From Terriglobia bacterium (lineage in GTDB: Bacteria > Acidobacteriota > Terriglobia > Bryobacterales > UBA6623): 64,000 nt of DNA. The position numbers and the translations under genes were made by a program. The stretch lies in contig VXRL01000031.1 in NCBI GenBank assembly GCA_009838515.1, positions 13,765-77,764 on the forward strand, given 5' to 3'. Positions 1 to 8,120 of the stretch are shown in pieces (the stretch's first letter is position 1; every line of letters begins with the position of its first letter). The notes under the pieces were generated by a model that worked only from the letters and a program-made list of their open reading frames with translations, had not been told where the DNA came from and made no database searches.

Positions 1-75
1 GGGTAACATGGGTGGCGGGGGGGTCCCGTGGATCTACCAGTCCGCGCTTATGCTGCGGTCTTTGGGCCTCGGACA

Positions 76-110
76 CGCGGGCGTCCCGACTCGGCGTCGG
101 GCCGCCCGCG
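76..110 (-). terminator. GC-rich hairpin downstream of the symporter
   Basis: Outer arms at 76-83 and 103-110 pair over 8 bp, one mismatch follows (84/102), and inner arms at 85-90 and 96-101 pair over 6 bp around a 5-nt loop. It lies 12 nt past the stop of the reverse-strand symporter, where a terminator would be. No T-tract follows, so factor-independent termination is uncertain. Confidence 0.45.
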
Positions 111-121
111 CACCGCAGAGC

Positions 122-1552
122 TCACCGATTCGATCGAACGACGCGCTGGCTGGCGAGGCCCACTGCAAGCGTTATCGTCGCCCCCACCGGAACGTACCAG
201 GGCCACGCCACTAGGCCCTGCATCGCGACGATAGCGGCTATTCCCAGCCCCATCCCCGCGATCACACCCGGCTGGCTCGTGCTCCGCTTCAACACTCCCA
301 GCGCGAAGGCGCCGAGCAACCCCCCATAGACCACCGCTGCCACACCCAGCGCGACCTCCACAGCGGAGGTGTGCCGGGAGAGGGGAATGAACATGACCGC
401 CCCAACGGCCAAGAGCGCGCCCCATCCGAGAGTGAAGACTTTTCCGGCCTTCAGGATGCGTTGCTCGTCGTCGCTAGCGCCAACCAGCGGCGCCCAGTAG
501 TCATACGCCGTAGATGATGCGAGCGCATTGACGGATGACGACAGCGACGACATCGCCGCGGCGAACACGCAAGCGATCAGCAGGCCGGTCACGCCTGCGG
601 GCAGCTCGTCGATGATGAAGCGCGCGAAGATCTCGTCCGTGCTATCGAAGGCCTGGCCTGCATAGAAACTCCAAAGTCCTATGCCGACAAGCAGAAACAG
701 CAGGAACTGGCCTACGACCGCGAAGCCGCTGCCTATCAGAGCCTTCTGCGAGTCTCGCAGGCCGCGACATGTCAGCAGCCTCTGGACGATGATCTGATCG
801 GTGCCGTGCGAAGCCATCGTGAACACCGCGCCGCCTACCAGCCCCGCCAAGAACGTATATGGCGCGGCAAGGCTCCACGAGAACTCCAAGACTTGGAGCT
901 TCCCGGCTGCCCTTGCCGATTCGAGCACTTCGGTCCAGCCGCCCGGCACCTGAGACTGGATTACAGCGACGGCGATCGCGGCGCCGAGCAAATAGAGCCC
1001 CATCTGGACTGAATCGACCCAGACCACCGCCCGAATGCCACCGCAATAGGTGTAGATCACGGTCAAGACAGCGATCACCAAGATGGAAGCCGGGTACGGC
1101 CAGCCAGTAATGAGCGCCAAGGGTATCGCTGTCGCGAACAGCCGTACGGAGTCGGCGAGCAGCCTGGTCAACATGAAGATCGCGGAAGCCAGACGTCGAG
1201 TCGCGATGCCGAAGCGAGCCTCCAGCAAGGCGTATGCCGTGGAAATCTCGCCCCGATAGTAGGCAGGGAGCAAGACAAGGGCAACGACAATGCGCCCGGC
1301 AACGTAGCCTAGGGTCAGCTGCACGAACACCAAGCTGCCGGCATAGGCAACGCCCGGGATACTCAAGAATGTGAGCGTGCTGGTCTCCGTCGCGACCACC
1401 GACAGCAAGACGGCGCCCCACGGCAGGGAACGACCGCCTAGGAAGTAGTCAGCTCCGCCCTTCTGGCCCCTTCCTAGCCATGCGCCCCAAGCGGTGATCC
1501 CGGCCAAGTAAGCCACCAGCACCACGGCGTCGAGACTGCTCAATCCGCTCAC
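122..1552 (-). CDS. Sodium:solute symporter (SSS family)
   Basis: Integral inner-membrane protein of 476 aa that should import a small solute, such as a sugar, with Na+. About 13 hydrophobic segments are visible. The N-terminal region has the family-typical tract GGADYFLGGRSLPW followed by ETSTLTFLSIPG, the helix that contributes the Na+ site. The GTG at 1552 is preferred over an in-frame GTG at 1606 because GGAGG lies 7 nt upstream of it and the protein then begins VSGLSSLDAVVLVAY, as SSS proteins usually do. It is divergent from the sulfatase at 1651, which suggests uptake of a sugar released by that enzyme. The family is certain; the substrate cannot be read from sequence. Confidence 0.93.
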   Translation of the reverse strand: MSGLSSLDAVVLVAYLAGITAWGAWLGRGQKGGADYFLGGRSLPWGAVLLSVVATETSTLTFLSIPGVAYAGSLVFVQLTLGYVAGRIVVALVLLPAYYRGEISTAYALLEARFGIATRRLASAIFMLTRLLADSVRLFATAIPLALITGWPYPASILVIAVLTVIYTYCGGIRAVVWVDSVQMGLYLLGAAIAVAVIQSQVPGGWTEVLESARAAGKLQVLEFSWSLAAPYTFLAGLVGGAVFTMASHGTDQIIVQRLLTCRGLRDSQKALIGSGFAVVGQFLLFLLVGIGLWSFYAGQAFDSTDEIFARFIIDELPAGVTGLLIACVFAAAMSSLSSSVNALASSTAYDYWAPLVGASDDEQRILKAGKVFTLGWGALLAVGAVMFIPLSRHTSAVEVALGVAAVVYGGLLGAFALGVLKRSTSQPGVIAGMGLGIAAIVAMQGLVAWPWYVPVGATITLAVGLASQRVVRSNR

Positions 1553-1634
1553 CGGGATCCCTCCATTCTCCGGCCGCGCCGAGTCGGCCTTCGTATGACT
1601 TGCCACCCGCCACAGGTCAGGTGGCGGAACCTTC

Positions 1635-1640
1635 TATCCT
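1635..1640 (+). promoter_or_regulatory. -10-like hexamer TATCCT
   Basis: TATCCT ends 10 nt before the ATG at 1651, and there is no Shine-Dalgarno sequence between them. The same tract read on the other strand gives TAGGAT (1636-1641), facing the symporter, so one site could serve both divergent genes. Confidence 0.4.
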
Positions 1641-1650
1641 AGTGGCCACT

Positions 1651-3282
1651 ATGAGGATGGCGTCAGTCTTGGTCGCAGTGTTGCTGGGCGCATGCGCTCC
1701 AGCAGACGAGGCGCGGCCACCGAACTTCCTCGTCATCGTTGCCGACGACTTGGGGTTCGCGGATGCAGGCTGTTACGGCGGCGAGATCTCTACGCCCAAC
1801 TTGGATGCCTTGGCCGAGGGCGGCCTGCGCTTCACGCAGTTCTACAACACTTCGCGTTGCTGGCCAACGCGCGGGTCGCTACTGACCGGCTACTACGCCC
1901 AGCAGATCCGGCGCGACTCGATGCCGGGCGTCGATCCACGCGAGTTCGGCCGCGGGGTCCGCCCCGATTGGGCGGTGCTCGTCTCGGAACGGCTCCGCTC
2001 TGCCGGTTACCGCTCGTACCATTCGGGCAAGTGGCACGTTGACGGGGATCCGCTCGACAACGGGTTCGACCACTCCTACCGCGCCGGCAATCGAGCCGGT
2101 TTCTTCCACCTGATCGGGCACGACAGGGATGGGGTGCTGCTGCCCGACTTCGAGCCCGAGCGAGGCGCGCACATGACCGTCGTTACGGCGGATCATGCGA
2201 TCGAATGCTTGCAGGGGCATGCCGCTGAGCACCCGGAGCGCCCCTTCTTTCAGTACTTGGCGTTCCATGCGCCCCACTTCCCATTGCACGCCACGCCCGA
2301 GGATATCGCCCGCTATCGAGATCGCTACCTTCCGGGATGGGATCAGCTGCGCCAGGAACGGTTCGCCCGCCAGCTCGCGATGGGGATTGCGGGCTCCCAG
2401 CTGTCGGCTCTGGACGAGGATTTCGGCCCGCCGTACGCGTTTCCGGACGGCATCGCGCAATTGGGTGCGGGTGAGGTCAACCGGCCGGTTCCGTGGCAGC
2501 GTCTCAACCAGGAGCAGCGGCGCTTCCAAGCCGAGAAGATGGCGATCCACGCCGCGATGATCGACCGGATGGACCGCGAGATCGGGCGTGTCTTGGACCA
2601 GCTGCGCGCGATGGGCTCGCTGCAGAACACGGTCGTGTTCTTCCTGTCTGACAACGGCGCTAGCGCCGAGATCATGGTGCGCGGGGACGGGCACGACCCG
2701 AACGCTCCGCTAGGCTCTGCCGGCACGTACCTATGCCTCGGTCCGGGCTTCTCCAGCGCGGCGAACACTCCGTTTCGGCTGCACAAGACCTGGGTGCACG
2801 AGGGGGGCATAGCGACGCCGCTGATCGTGCATTGGCCCCAGGGGATCAGGGCGCGGAATGAATTGCGCAAGACGGTCGGCCACGTAATCGACATCGCGCC
2901 CACGATGCTTGAGCTCGCTGGGGTGGAGGTGGGCGACAGTGCCGGGCCGCCGCTGGCCGGTCGCAGCTTGGTGCCTGTGTTCGAGCAGGACGGCGAGCCT
3001 CTGCATGAAGCGCTTTGGTTCTATCACCAGGGCAACCGCGCGTTGCGGATGGGGGACTGGAAGATCTTGCATACGGTGCGCACGCGCGACGATGGCTGGG
3101 ACTCGGTTGCGGAAGCCGAGGATGCCCGCCCGGGGCAGTGGGCGCTCTACGACCTCTCCGCGGACCGGGCCGAGCAGCACGATCTTGCGCAAGAGCGCCC
3201 TGACAAGGTGCGCGAGCTAGCTGCCAAATGGGACGAGTGGCGGAAGCGCTTCATCCGCGAAGCGGGCCCACTGGAACAATAG
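1651..3282 (+). CDS. Arylsulfatase A-type sulfatase, lipoprotein
   Basis: Type I sulfatase of 543 aa that hydrolyses sulfate esters, probably on carbohydrates. The formylglycine site is C70 in CWPTRGSLLTG. N-terminal metal ligands are in NFLVIVADDLG, and the second metal cluster is in LSDNGAS. The start at 1651 (or 1657) gives a lipoprotein signal with LLGAC, so the enzyme is anchored in the envelope. A longer frame open from 1600 would overlap the symporter reading and lacks a signal, so it was not used. The gene is divergent from the SSS transporter, a typical pairing for degradation plus uptake. No formylglycine-generating enzyme is encoded in the window. The exact substrate is unknown. 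Confidence 0.93.
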   Translation: MRMASVLVAVLLGACAPADEARPPNFLVIVADDLGFADAGCYGGEISTPNLDALAEGGLRFTQFYNTSRCWPTRGSLLTGYYAQQIRRDSMPGVDPREFGRGVRPDWAVLVSERLRSAGYRSYHSGKWHVDGDPLDNGFDHSYRAGNRAGFFHLIGHDRDGVLLPDFEPERGAHMTVVTADHAIECLQGHAAEHPERPFFQYLAFHAPHFPLHATPEDIARYRDRYLPGWDQLRQERFARQLAMGIAGSQLSALDEDFGPPYAFPDGIAQLGAGEVNRPVPWQRLNQEQRRFQAEKMAIHAAMIDRMDREIGRVLDQLRAMGSLQNTVVFFLSDNGASAEIMVRGDGHDPNAPLGSAGTYLCLGPGFSSAANTPFRLHKTWVHEGGIATPLIVHWPQGIRARNELRKTVGHVIDIAPTMLELAGVEVGDSAGPPLAGRSLVPVFEQDGEPLHEALWFYHQGNRALRMGDWKILHTVRTRDDGWDSVAEAEDARPGQWALYDLSADRAEQHDLAQERPDKVRELAAKWDEWRKRFIREAGPLEQ

Positions 3283-3341
3283 GGGGCTGCCTGTGAGGAT
3301 CCCGCGCCGGCTGCCTGCCTGAAGGTGCCAGGCGAATCGGT

Positions 3342-4160
3342 CTAGTGAGGGAAGAACTTGCGAAACGACTGCATCGTCATCTCGGCCGCGGCCTGCGAGT
3401 TCGGCAGCGGGAACGCCTCCGCCGATGCGTAGCCCTGAAAGCCGGCTTCGATGAGTTCCCGTGCCACTGGGCCGTGCAACATGTGTCCGAATCCTGCAGC
3501 GCGGCGGTTCGAATCGACGAAATGAACGTGTCCGATGCTGTCCGCTGCGGATCGAATCGCATCGCCGAGATCCGCTTCTTCGATGTTCATATGGAACAAG
3601 TCAGCGAGCAGCTGGAGATTGGCGGCTGCTACGTCGGATAGCAGGGCGGTCCCCTCCGCTACCGTTCGCACCAAGTCTGTCTCGTAGCGGTTCAGCGGTT
3701 CGAACAGCAGCCCCTGGCGGAGGCCCTCGGCGTAGTCGGCGAGAAGGCCCAGCGACTCACCGAGGCGCGCCAGCGCGTCCTCGCGGCTTTGGGCATCGCC
3801 CGCTTGTCCCTGCATCGAGCCGATAATCGCAGGCGCGTCGAACTCGGCTCCAAAGTCGACGATCTCCTTTACAAACTCGCAGGCCTGCCGCCGGGCACGT
3901 TCGTCCGGGTCACATAGGCTGTACCCGTGCACGATCATCCCGGCACCGGTCCCCACCGCAGCCAGACGCAAGTCGTGCAGCCTGAGCAGTGCGCGCAGTG
4001 CTGCCCGGTCTACGTAATGCCCGGAGGGGGCGAAGATTTCGATGCCGTCGAACCCCAGTGCAGCGGCCCGTTGGCAGGCCCCGGGGAGGTCGCCGTGGAA
4101 GACGAACGGCCCCGCGCTTGCTTCCGGCACGAGGCAGACGGTAACGGCTGCAAGAACCAC
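3342..4160 (-). CDS. Sugar phosphate isomerase/epimerase-like TIM barrel (AP endonuclease 2 family)
   Basis: A cytoplasmic TIM-barrel protein of 272 aa. Its first strand reads VVLAAVTVCLVPEA, which argues against a signal peptide and for the GTG start at 4160. Acidic and His residues expected to bind a divalent metal are in LFEPLNRYETD, LLADLFHMNIEE, HVHFVDSNRR and ASAEAFPLP. The gene begins 2 nt after the dehydrogenase stop, so the two are probably translationally coupled. Relatives include hydroxypyruvate isomerase and tagatose or inosose isomerases. With the adjacent dehydrogenase, an oxidise-then-isomerise sugar or polyol pathway is the natural inference. The substrate is not determined. 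Confidence 0.85.
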   Translation of the reverse strand: MVLAAVTVCLVPEASAGPFVFHGDLPGACQRAAALGFDGIEIFAPSGHYVDRAALRALLRLHDLRLAAVGTGAGMIVHGYSLCDPDERARRQACEFVKEIVDFGAEFDAPAIIGSMQGQAGDAQSREDALARLGESLGLLADYAEGLRQGLLFEPLNRYETDLVRTVAEGTALLSDVAAANLQLLADLFHMNIEEADLGDAIRSAADSIGHVHFVDSNRRAAGFGHMLHGPVARELIEAGFQGYASAEAFPLPNSQAAAEMTMQSFRKFFPH

Positions 4161-4162
4161 GG

Positions 4163-5191
4163 TCAGTCGTTGACCTCGATGATCGCCTTAATCACCCCGG
4201 ACTCCGGCCGAGTGTAGCCTTCGAAGTCCGCCACAACCTGCTCGAACGGCGTGCGGTGCGTAATCCAAGGTCGCGTGTCGATCGTGCCGTCTTCGATCAG
4301 GCCGATGATGCGCCCGAAGTCTATGGGCAAGGCGTTGCGAGAGCCCTTGATGGTCATCTCCGGCCGGTGCAGGGCGGGGTGGGGGAACGCAACGTTCTCG
4401 GTCGTGATGCCGACATAGACCAGCGTGCCGGTGTGCGCGACGAAGGCCAGCGCTCCGCTCATCGATGCAGGGCTCCCGGTCGCGTCGGTGACAACCGGGT
4501 ACATGTCCCCGCCGGTGATGGATCGCGCCTGCTCGATCGCGCTCTGGCTGTCCTCGAACACGATCGTGTTCCGAATGCCATATTGGCGGCGGCAGAACTC
4601 CAAGCGTGATGCCACCCGGTCCATGACCGTGATCTCGGCGCCCGTCAGCCGCGTGAACTCCAGCGTGGCCAGTCCGATCGGGCCGGCGCCAATGATCAGG
4701 ACATGGCTGCCTAGAGCCGGAGCGCCCCGGTCTGTCGCATGGCAGCCGATGCCGAGTGTCTCGACGAGTGCGAGCTGTTCAAACGAGAGCTCGCGAGATA
4801 CGTGTAGCTTCTCGGCACGGATCAGAAAGCGGTCGCAGAGCCCCCCGTCGATCATGACTCCGATCACTTCCAAGCGCTCGCAGCAGTTGGGGCTTCCGTT
4901 GCGGCAGGCGTAGCACGCTGTGCAGTTCATGTAGGGTTCAACGCTGCAGTGGTCGCCGGGTTCGACGTCGGTCACTCCCTCGCCGACCTTGAGCACCGTA
5001 ACGCCGAGTTCATGCCCCGGCACGCGGGGGTAGCGGAAGAATGGCATCTTCCCTAAGTAGCCGCTGTAGTCCGTGCCGCAGATGCCCATGCGGTGGGTCT
5101 GGACCAAAGCCATGCCCGGGCCGGGAGCTGTGGGCTCGTCGATCTCAACGTATTCGAGGCGGCGGGGTTGTTCCAGACGGATCGCTCGCAT
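4163..5191 (-). CDS. Zinc-dependent alcohol/polyol dehydrogenase (MDR family)
   Basis: Medium-chain dehydrogenase of 342 aa that oxidises an alcohol or polyol with NAD(P). The catalytic zinc ligands are C38 (GICGTD) and H60/E61 (GHEL). Structural zinc cysteines are C90, C93, C96 and C104 with family spacing. The Rossmann motif GAGPIGL is at about residues 168-174. The frame stays open back to 5317, but the first 42 codons do not resemble the family; the ATG at 5191 starts MRAIRLEQPRRLEYVEI, a normal beginning. It is the first gene of a two-gene unit with the isomerase. It resembles sorbitol, threonine and galactitol dehydrogenases; specificity is open. Confidence 0.9.
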   Translation of the reverse strand: MRAIRLEQPRRLEYVEIDEPTAPGPGMALVQTHRMGICGTDYSGYLGKMPFFRYPRVPGHELGVTVLKVGEGVTDVEPGDHCSVEPYMNCTACYACRNGSPNCCERLEVIGVMIDGGLCDRFLIRAEKLHVSRELSFEQLALVETLGIGCHATDRGAPALGSHVLIIGAGPIGLATLEFTRLTGAEITVMDRVASRLEFCRRQYGIRNTIVFEDSQSAIEQARSITGGDMYPVVTDATGSPASMSGALAFVAHTGTLVYVGITTENVAFPHPALHRPEMTIKGSRNALPIDFGRIIGLIEDGTIDTRPWITHRTPFEQVVADFEGYTRPESGVIKAIIEVND

Positions 5192-5376
5192 CACAGGGTC
5201 GGTCGCGGTGCAACCCCGCTCTTGCGCGGGGAGGCGGTACACACGATCGCCCAGATTAGCACTGACCGCCGAAATCAGGCAATCGAAGTGAGCTCGCCGA
5301 GCGACGAGCACACTCAAATGAAGGCGACTGCCTGCCCTCTTTGTGGTCTCATGTTTCGCGATGTCCAGCCTGTTGA

Positions 5377-5688
5377 TCAGGCCGGGTGGGGCTGGTAGCG
5401 CTGGACGTCAATCTCACCTGCCCGAGCACGCATCTGCGAGGCATCGTGCCAAGCCTGCATCTTCAGCAGCATGTCCATACTTACGTCGAACGCCTTCTCG
5501 ATGCGTAGAGCCATCTCTGCCGACAGGGCCGCCTTGCCGTTCAGCAGGGCCGAGAGTGTCGCCCGGCGGACCCCGAGAATCTGGGCTGCCCTGGTCACGT
5601 TCAGTCCCAACGCCTCGATCACCTCCGCACGGATGAAGTCACCCGGATGCGAAGGCGTCATGTTAACGATGATTCCGTTGGTAGCCAT
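5377..5688 (-). CDS. higA: HigA-family antitoxin (XRE helix-turn-helix)
   Basis: Antitoxin of 103 aa that should bind and neutralise the HigB-type toxin and repress its own promoter. The helix-turn-helix spans about residues 25-60 (TRAAQILGVRRATLSALLNGKAALS), preceded by the family-typical HPGDFIRAEVIEALG. The ATG at 5688 overlaps the toxin stop by one base (TGATG), so the pair is co-translated. The frame is open further upstream to 5778, but that part lies in the toxin gene. The toxin-first order is the HigBA arrangement. The HTH is intact. Confidence 0.9.
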   Translation of the reverse strand: MATNGIIVNMTPSHPGDFIRAEVIEALGLNVTRAAQILGVRRATLSALLNGKAALSAEMALRIEKAFDVSMDMLLKMQAWHDASQMRARAGEIDVQRYQPHPA

Positions 5689-5978
5689 CAGTGGTAGTCC
5701 TCCAAGTTCAAGCGGTCGATGTAACCGTCCGCTTCTGCAAACGTAATTCGCCAATTTCCAGAGACCCAGACGCTCCATTCGTGCTTTCGGTCACCGCTGA
5801 GACGGTGGAACCGCCAGCCACGAGGCGCGTTTTCCGCGAAGCTTTCGATGTCCTCTGCCAGAATCAGCACCGTCAGGATTCTGCGCACGCGGGGAACTAG
5901 GTCCGGCCTCAAGAACCGAGGATCATCGTTCTCCAAGAGCCCGCGCAATCCCCGGTGGCGAACCGAACGAATAACCAT
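5688..5978 (-). CDS. higB: HigB/RelE-type toxin
   Basis: Small basic protein of 96 aa of the HigB (RelE superfamily) mRNA-interferase group, which cleaves mRNA on the ribosome. Recognisable segments are RGLRGLLENDDPR near the N-terminus, GWRFHRLSGDRKHEWSVWVS, and NWRITFAEADGYIDRLNLEDYH at the end, as in family members. The ATG at 5978 was chosen; the frame also contains a TTG one codon upstream. No Shine-Dalgarno is visible, but TACACT (5985-5990) lies 6 nt upstream. The gene looks full-length and intact. Confidence 0.88.
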   Translation of the reverse strand: MVIRSVRHRGLRGLLENDDPRFLRPDLVPRVRRILTVLILAEDIESFAENAPRGWRFHRLSGDRKHEWSVWVSGNWRITFAEADGYIDRLNLEDYH

Positions 5979-5989
5979 CAATTGAGTGT

Positions 5990-6002
5990 ACGGTAGTACC
6001 GT
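5990..6002. promoter_or_regulatory. Candidate HigA operator (perfect inverted repeat)
   Basis: ACGGTA-G-TACCGT is a perfect 6-bp inverted repeat with a 1-bp spacer. It abuts the -10-like TACACT (5985-5990, reverse strand) of higB. A palindrome overlapping the promoter of a toxin-antitoxin operon is where the HigA repressor usually binds. The binding role is inference. Confidence 0.5.
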
Positions 6003-6319
6003 TCATCACGCAAGTCCTCTTCAAGCGTTCTCCGCCGAATCCGTGGGCCAACCCTGTCGGGATCGGGCGAGCGTACCCACGCCCGAACAAGGCCAGCAGC
6101 CCTTGTGTCCGATCCCGATACGGCAACTCTGACAACTCACAAGCTGTTCCCGGTCGGCGTGCTCGGCTCTTGGGTGCAAGAGAGACGGGCGTGGCTCGGC
6201 GGCGGGTCGCTGCCACTTCCCGGACCACGGGCCGCCGTAACGTTGCAACGGAAAGCTGGTCAGCGCACCGATCGCGTCACGGCGGGTGAGAGGCCGACAC
6301 GGCAGTCATGCTAGATCGA
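6003..6319. other. Intergenic region upstream of higB, downstream of the DUF1761 gene
   Basis: About 317 nt without a supportable gene. Short open frames here lack family resemblance and start signals. Apart from the operator at its left edge, I see no repeat, RNA gene or convincing terminator. Confidence 0.5.
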
Positions 6320-6724
6320 CTAGAAGCGGGCGATGATGAGCGCCTGAACGACCAAGACCCCGAGCCAGTGCGCCGAGTCAAGGACTGTCAGCTTCACTTT
6401 GGCTCCCTGGAAGGCATTGTTGGTGGCCATGGAAGTCACGATGAAGCCGAGCCAGAGGAGGGCGGCCGATTCAATGGCGTGAGCCGAGTCCACGTCCCCC
6501 GAAGCGTGCTGGGCGAAGTGCCCTGACAGCACGGCACCCATCACTAGGAGCGACACGAAGCTGGTGACGAAAGGACCTGCCGCTCGGCCCTTGACGTCCT
6601 CTTCGGACTTGCCGATGGCATCCAGCCAGTGCTTGCTGAGCAGTGTGTAGTAGATGGCACCGAATGCGAACCCGGCGACGGCGCCTAACAGGACGCCTAC
6701 AAGATTGATGCCTGCGATGGTCAT
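6320..6724 (-). CDS. DUF1761 family membrane protein
   Basis: Inner-membrane protein of 134 aa with about four transmembrane segments: NLVGVLLGAVAGFAFGAIYY, PFVTSFVSLLVMGAVLSG, SAALLWLGFIVTSMATNNAF and a C-terminal LGVLVVQALIIARF. The YTLLSKHWLDAIGKSEEDVK tract between helices 1 and 2 is typical of DUF1761. The ATG at 6724 has AGGAG a few bases upstream; the open frame runs to 6985 but that extension is not family-like. Function is unknown for the family, and the gene stands alone. Confidence 0.83.
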   Translation of the reverse strand: MTIAGINLVGVLLGAVAGFAFGAIYYTLLSKHWLDAIGKSEEDVKGRAAGPFVTSFVSLLVMGAVLSGHFAQHASGDVDSAHAIESAALLWLGFIVTSMATNNAFQGAKVKLTVLDSAHWLGVLVVQALIIARF

Positions 6725-7109
6725 AGTCTCTCCTCGGCGCTTCCAATCGATACCGTGAGTTGGCCCACACTGGGGCCCTCTTCGAAAGAGCGCCGCAAGC
6801 ATCATACCCGGACTGCCGGGGACGGTCGAATGCTCGAGCGGCTCTGTGCCTGCTTTCCAAGTGTGATAGGTGCTGGGATCCGCGGCCTCCCCGAATTCCA
6901 TCGCAAGGCCCCATCGCACGCTTGAACGCGAACGCGTGCCGGCTGGAGCGCGGCCTGCGCGTCTGTCAATGCGATGCAACAACACCCAGCCACTCAGCTA
7001 GCTCGATGCCCCGGTCGCACGACAGTCCGCTGAAACGTACAATACTGAGCGCTACCATCGTGTGAGCGCTATTCTGCCTCGCGGTCGGTAGCAACTAGGA
7101 GTGGCGACC
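6725..7109. other. Intergenic region upstream of the DUF1080 gene
   Basis: About 385 nt between divergent genes. It contains a TACAAT hexamer at 7038-7043 with no good -35 element, and an 8-bp direct repeat GAGCGCTA at 7047-7054 and 7064-7071. Each copy contains the palindrome AGCGCT, so the pair can also be read as a stem or a dimeric protein site. AGGAG at 7097-7101 serves the ATG at 7110. Confidence 0.45.
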
Positions 7110-7913
7110 ATGACTTACCTGAAATTGAATCGTAAGTTGCCGATTTTCCTTGCTTTCGCGACCTCGCTCGGTGCTGCGGACGCTGCGCCGCAGGGTCAGC
7201 CTGTCGAACTGTTCTCCGGCAAGAGCATGGAGAATTTCGACACGTTTGTCTTCGGCCAAGGCTTCAACCACGACCCGCATGGGGTCTTCCGAGTGGTCGA
7301 CGGCATGATTCGCGTCGAGGGAATGCCCTACGGGTACTTCGTCACTAAGGACGAATTCGGCGACTTCGTCTTGCATGTCGAGTTCAAATGGGGCGATGCG
7401 ACGCACGGTCGCCGCAAGAACAAGGCCCGGGACAGCGGCATTCTCTATCGCGCCATCGACCTCGAGCGCCGGGCCCTAGCTGCGAAGTCGAACGGCACGA
7501 TCTGGCCGGAGGCACTAGAGTTCCAGATCATGGAGGGCGGCACTGGCGACGTGATCCTGCTTGGTGGCGCCCAGATGACCGTGAACGGTGTCAGAAAGGG
7601 CGGCAAGCTCGGCATCCAGATCGATCGGTTCAACAAGACCGACCTAGGCCGCATCGATGGCTGGCCGAAGCACTACCGGGAACCGGCCGGCTTTCGGGAT
7701 CCGAACAACGAAGTCGAGAAGCCTCACGGCGAGTGGAATCTCTTGGAGATGGTCGCCGAAGGCGATCGCGTCAAGTACTGGGTCAACGGCGTGCTCGTCA
7801 TGGAGGGTCAAGACGCCAGCTTGGCGAACGGCAAGATTCTGTTCCAATCGGAGGGTTCAGAGCTGTATTTTCGCGGCATCAAGGTTTGGCCCCTGCCGTC
7901 TCGCGGGCAGTAG
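7110..7913 (+). CDS. DUF1080 / 3-keto-disaccharide hydrolase family protein, exported
   Basis: Exported protein of 267 aa with the concanavalin-like jelly-roll fold of DUF1080, a family in which some members hydrolyse 3-keto-glycosides. A signal peptide (MTYLKLNRKLPIFLAFATSL, cleavage near AADA-A) is followed by VELFSGKSMENFDTF, the usual first strand. Other conserved stretches are FGDFVLHVEFKWG, DSGILYR, WPEALEFQIMEGGTGD, GEWNLLEM and a final ELYFRGIKVWPL. The ATG at 7110 is 8 nt after AGGAG; a GTG at 7101 is less likely because it lies inside that ribosome site. It sits between sulfatases and probably acts in the same glycan breakdown. Confidence 0.88.
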   Translation: MTYLKLNRKLPIFLAFATSLGAADAAPQGQPVELFSGKSMENFDTFVFGQGFNHDPHGVFRVVDGMIRVEGMPYGYFVTKDEFGDFVLHVEFKWGDATHGRRKNKARDSGILYRAIDLERRALAAKSNGTIWPEALEFQIMEGGTGDVILLGGAQMTVNGVRKGGKLGIQIDRFNKTDLGRIDGWPKHYREPAGFRDPNNEVEKPHGEWNLLEMVAEGDRVKYWVNGVLVMEGQDASLANGKILFQSEGSELYFRGIKVWPLPSRGQ

Positions 7914-8048
7914 CTCCCGGGCAAGCGCGAACCGAATCCTTCGGTTGAGCCGGACACCCCGCCTCCGTGCTCTCTGATCAGGCCCTCGCGGCGACGAGGC
8001 GTGTTGGCACTGGAACCCTGAGCGGCGGCCGGCAGCACTACCGGCGTC

Positions 8049-8067
8049 AGCCTCGGAAGACGAGGCT
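8049..8067 (+). terminator. Small hairpin between DUF1080 and the broken sulfatase
   Basis: Arms AGCCTCG (8049-8055) and CGAGGCT (8061-8067) pair perfectly over 7 bp with a 5-nt loop. It lies about 135 nt past the DUF1080 stop and is not followed by a T-tract; a terminator role is weakly supported. Confidence 0.25.
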
Positions 8068-8120
8068 AGCCGAGCGCTTGGCACGGATCTCGAGCCCGGT
8101 CGGGCGGTATGATGTGCCCA

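Noticed and set aside
3500..3520. T-loop-like GGTTCGAATC, suggesting a tRNA
   Set aside because: It lies within the isomerase coding sequence and no acceptor or anticodon stem can be built around it.
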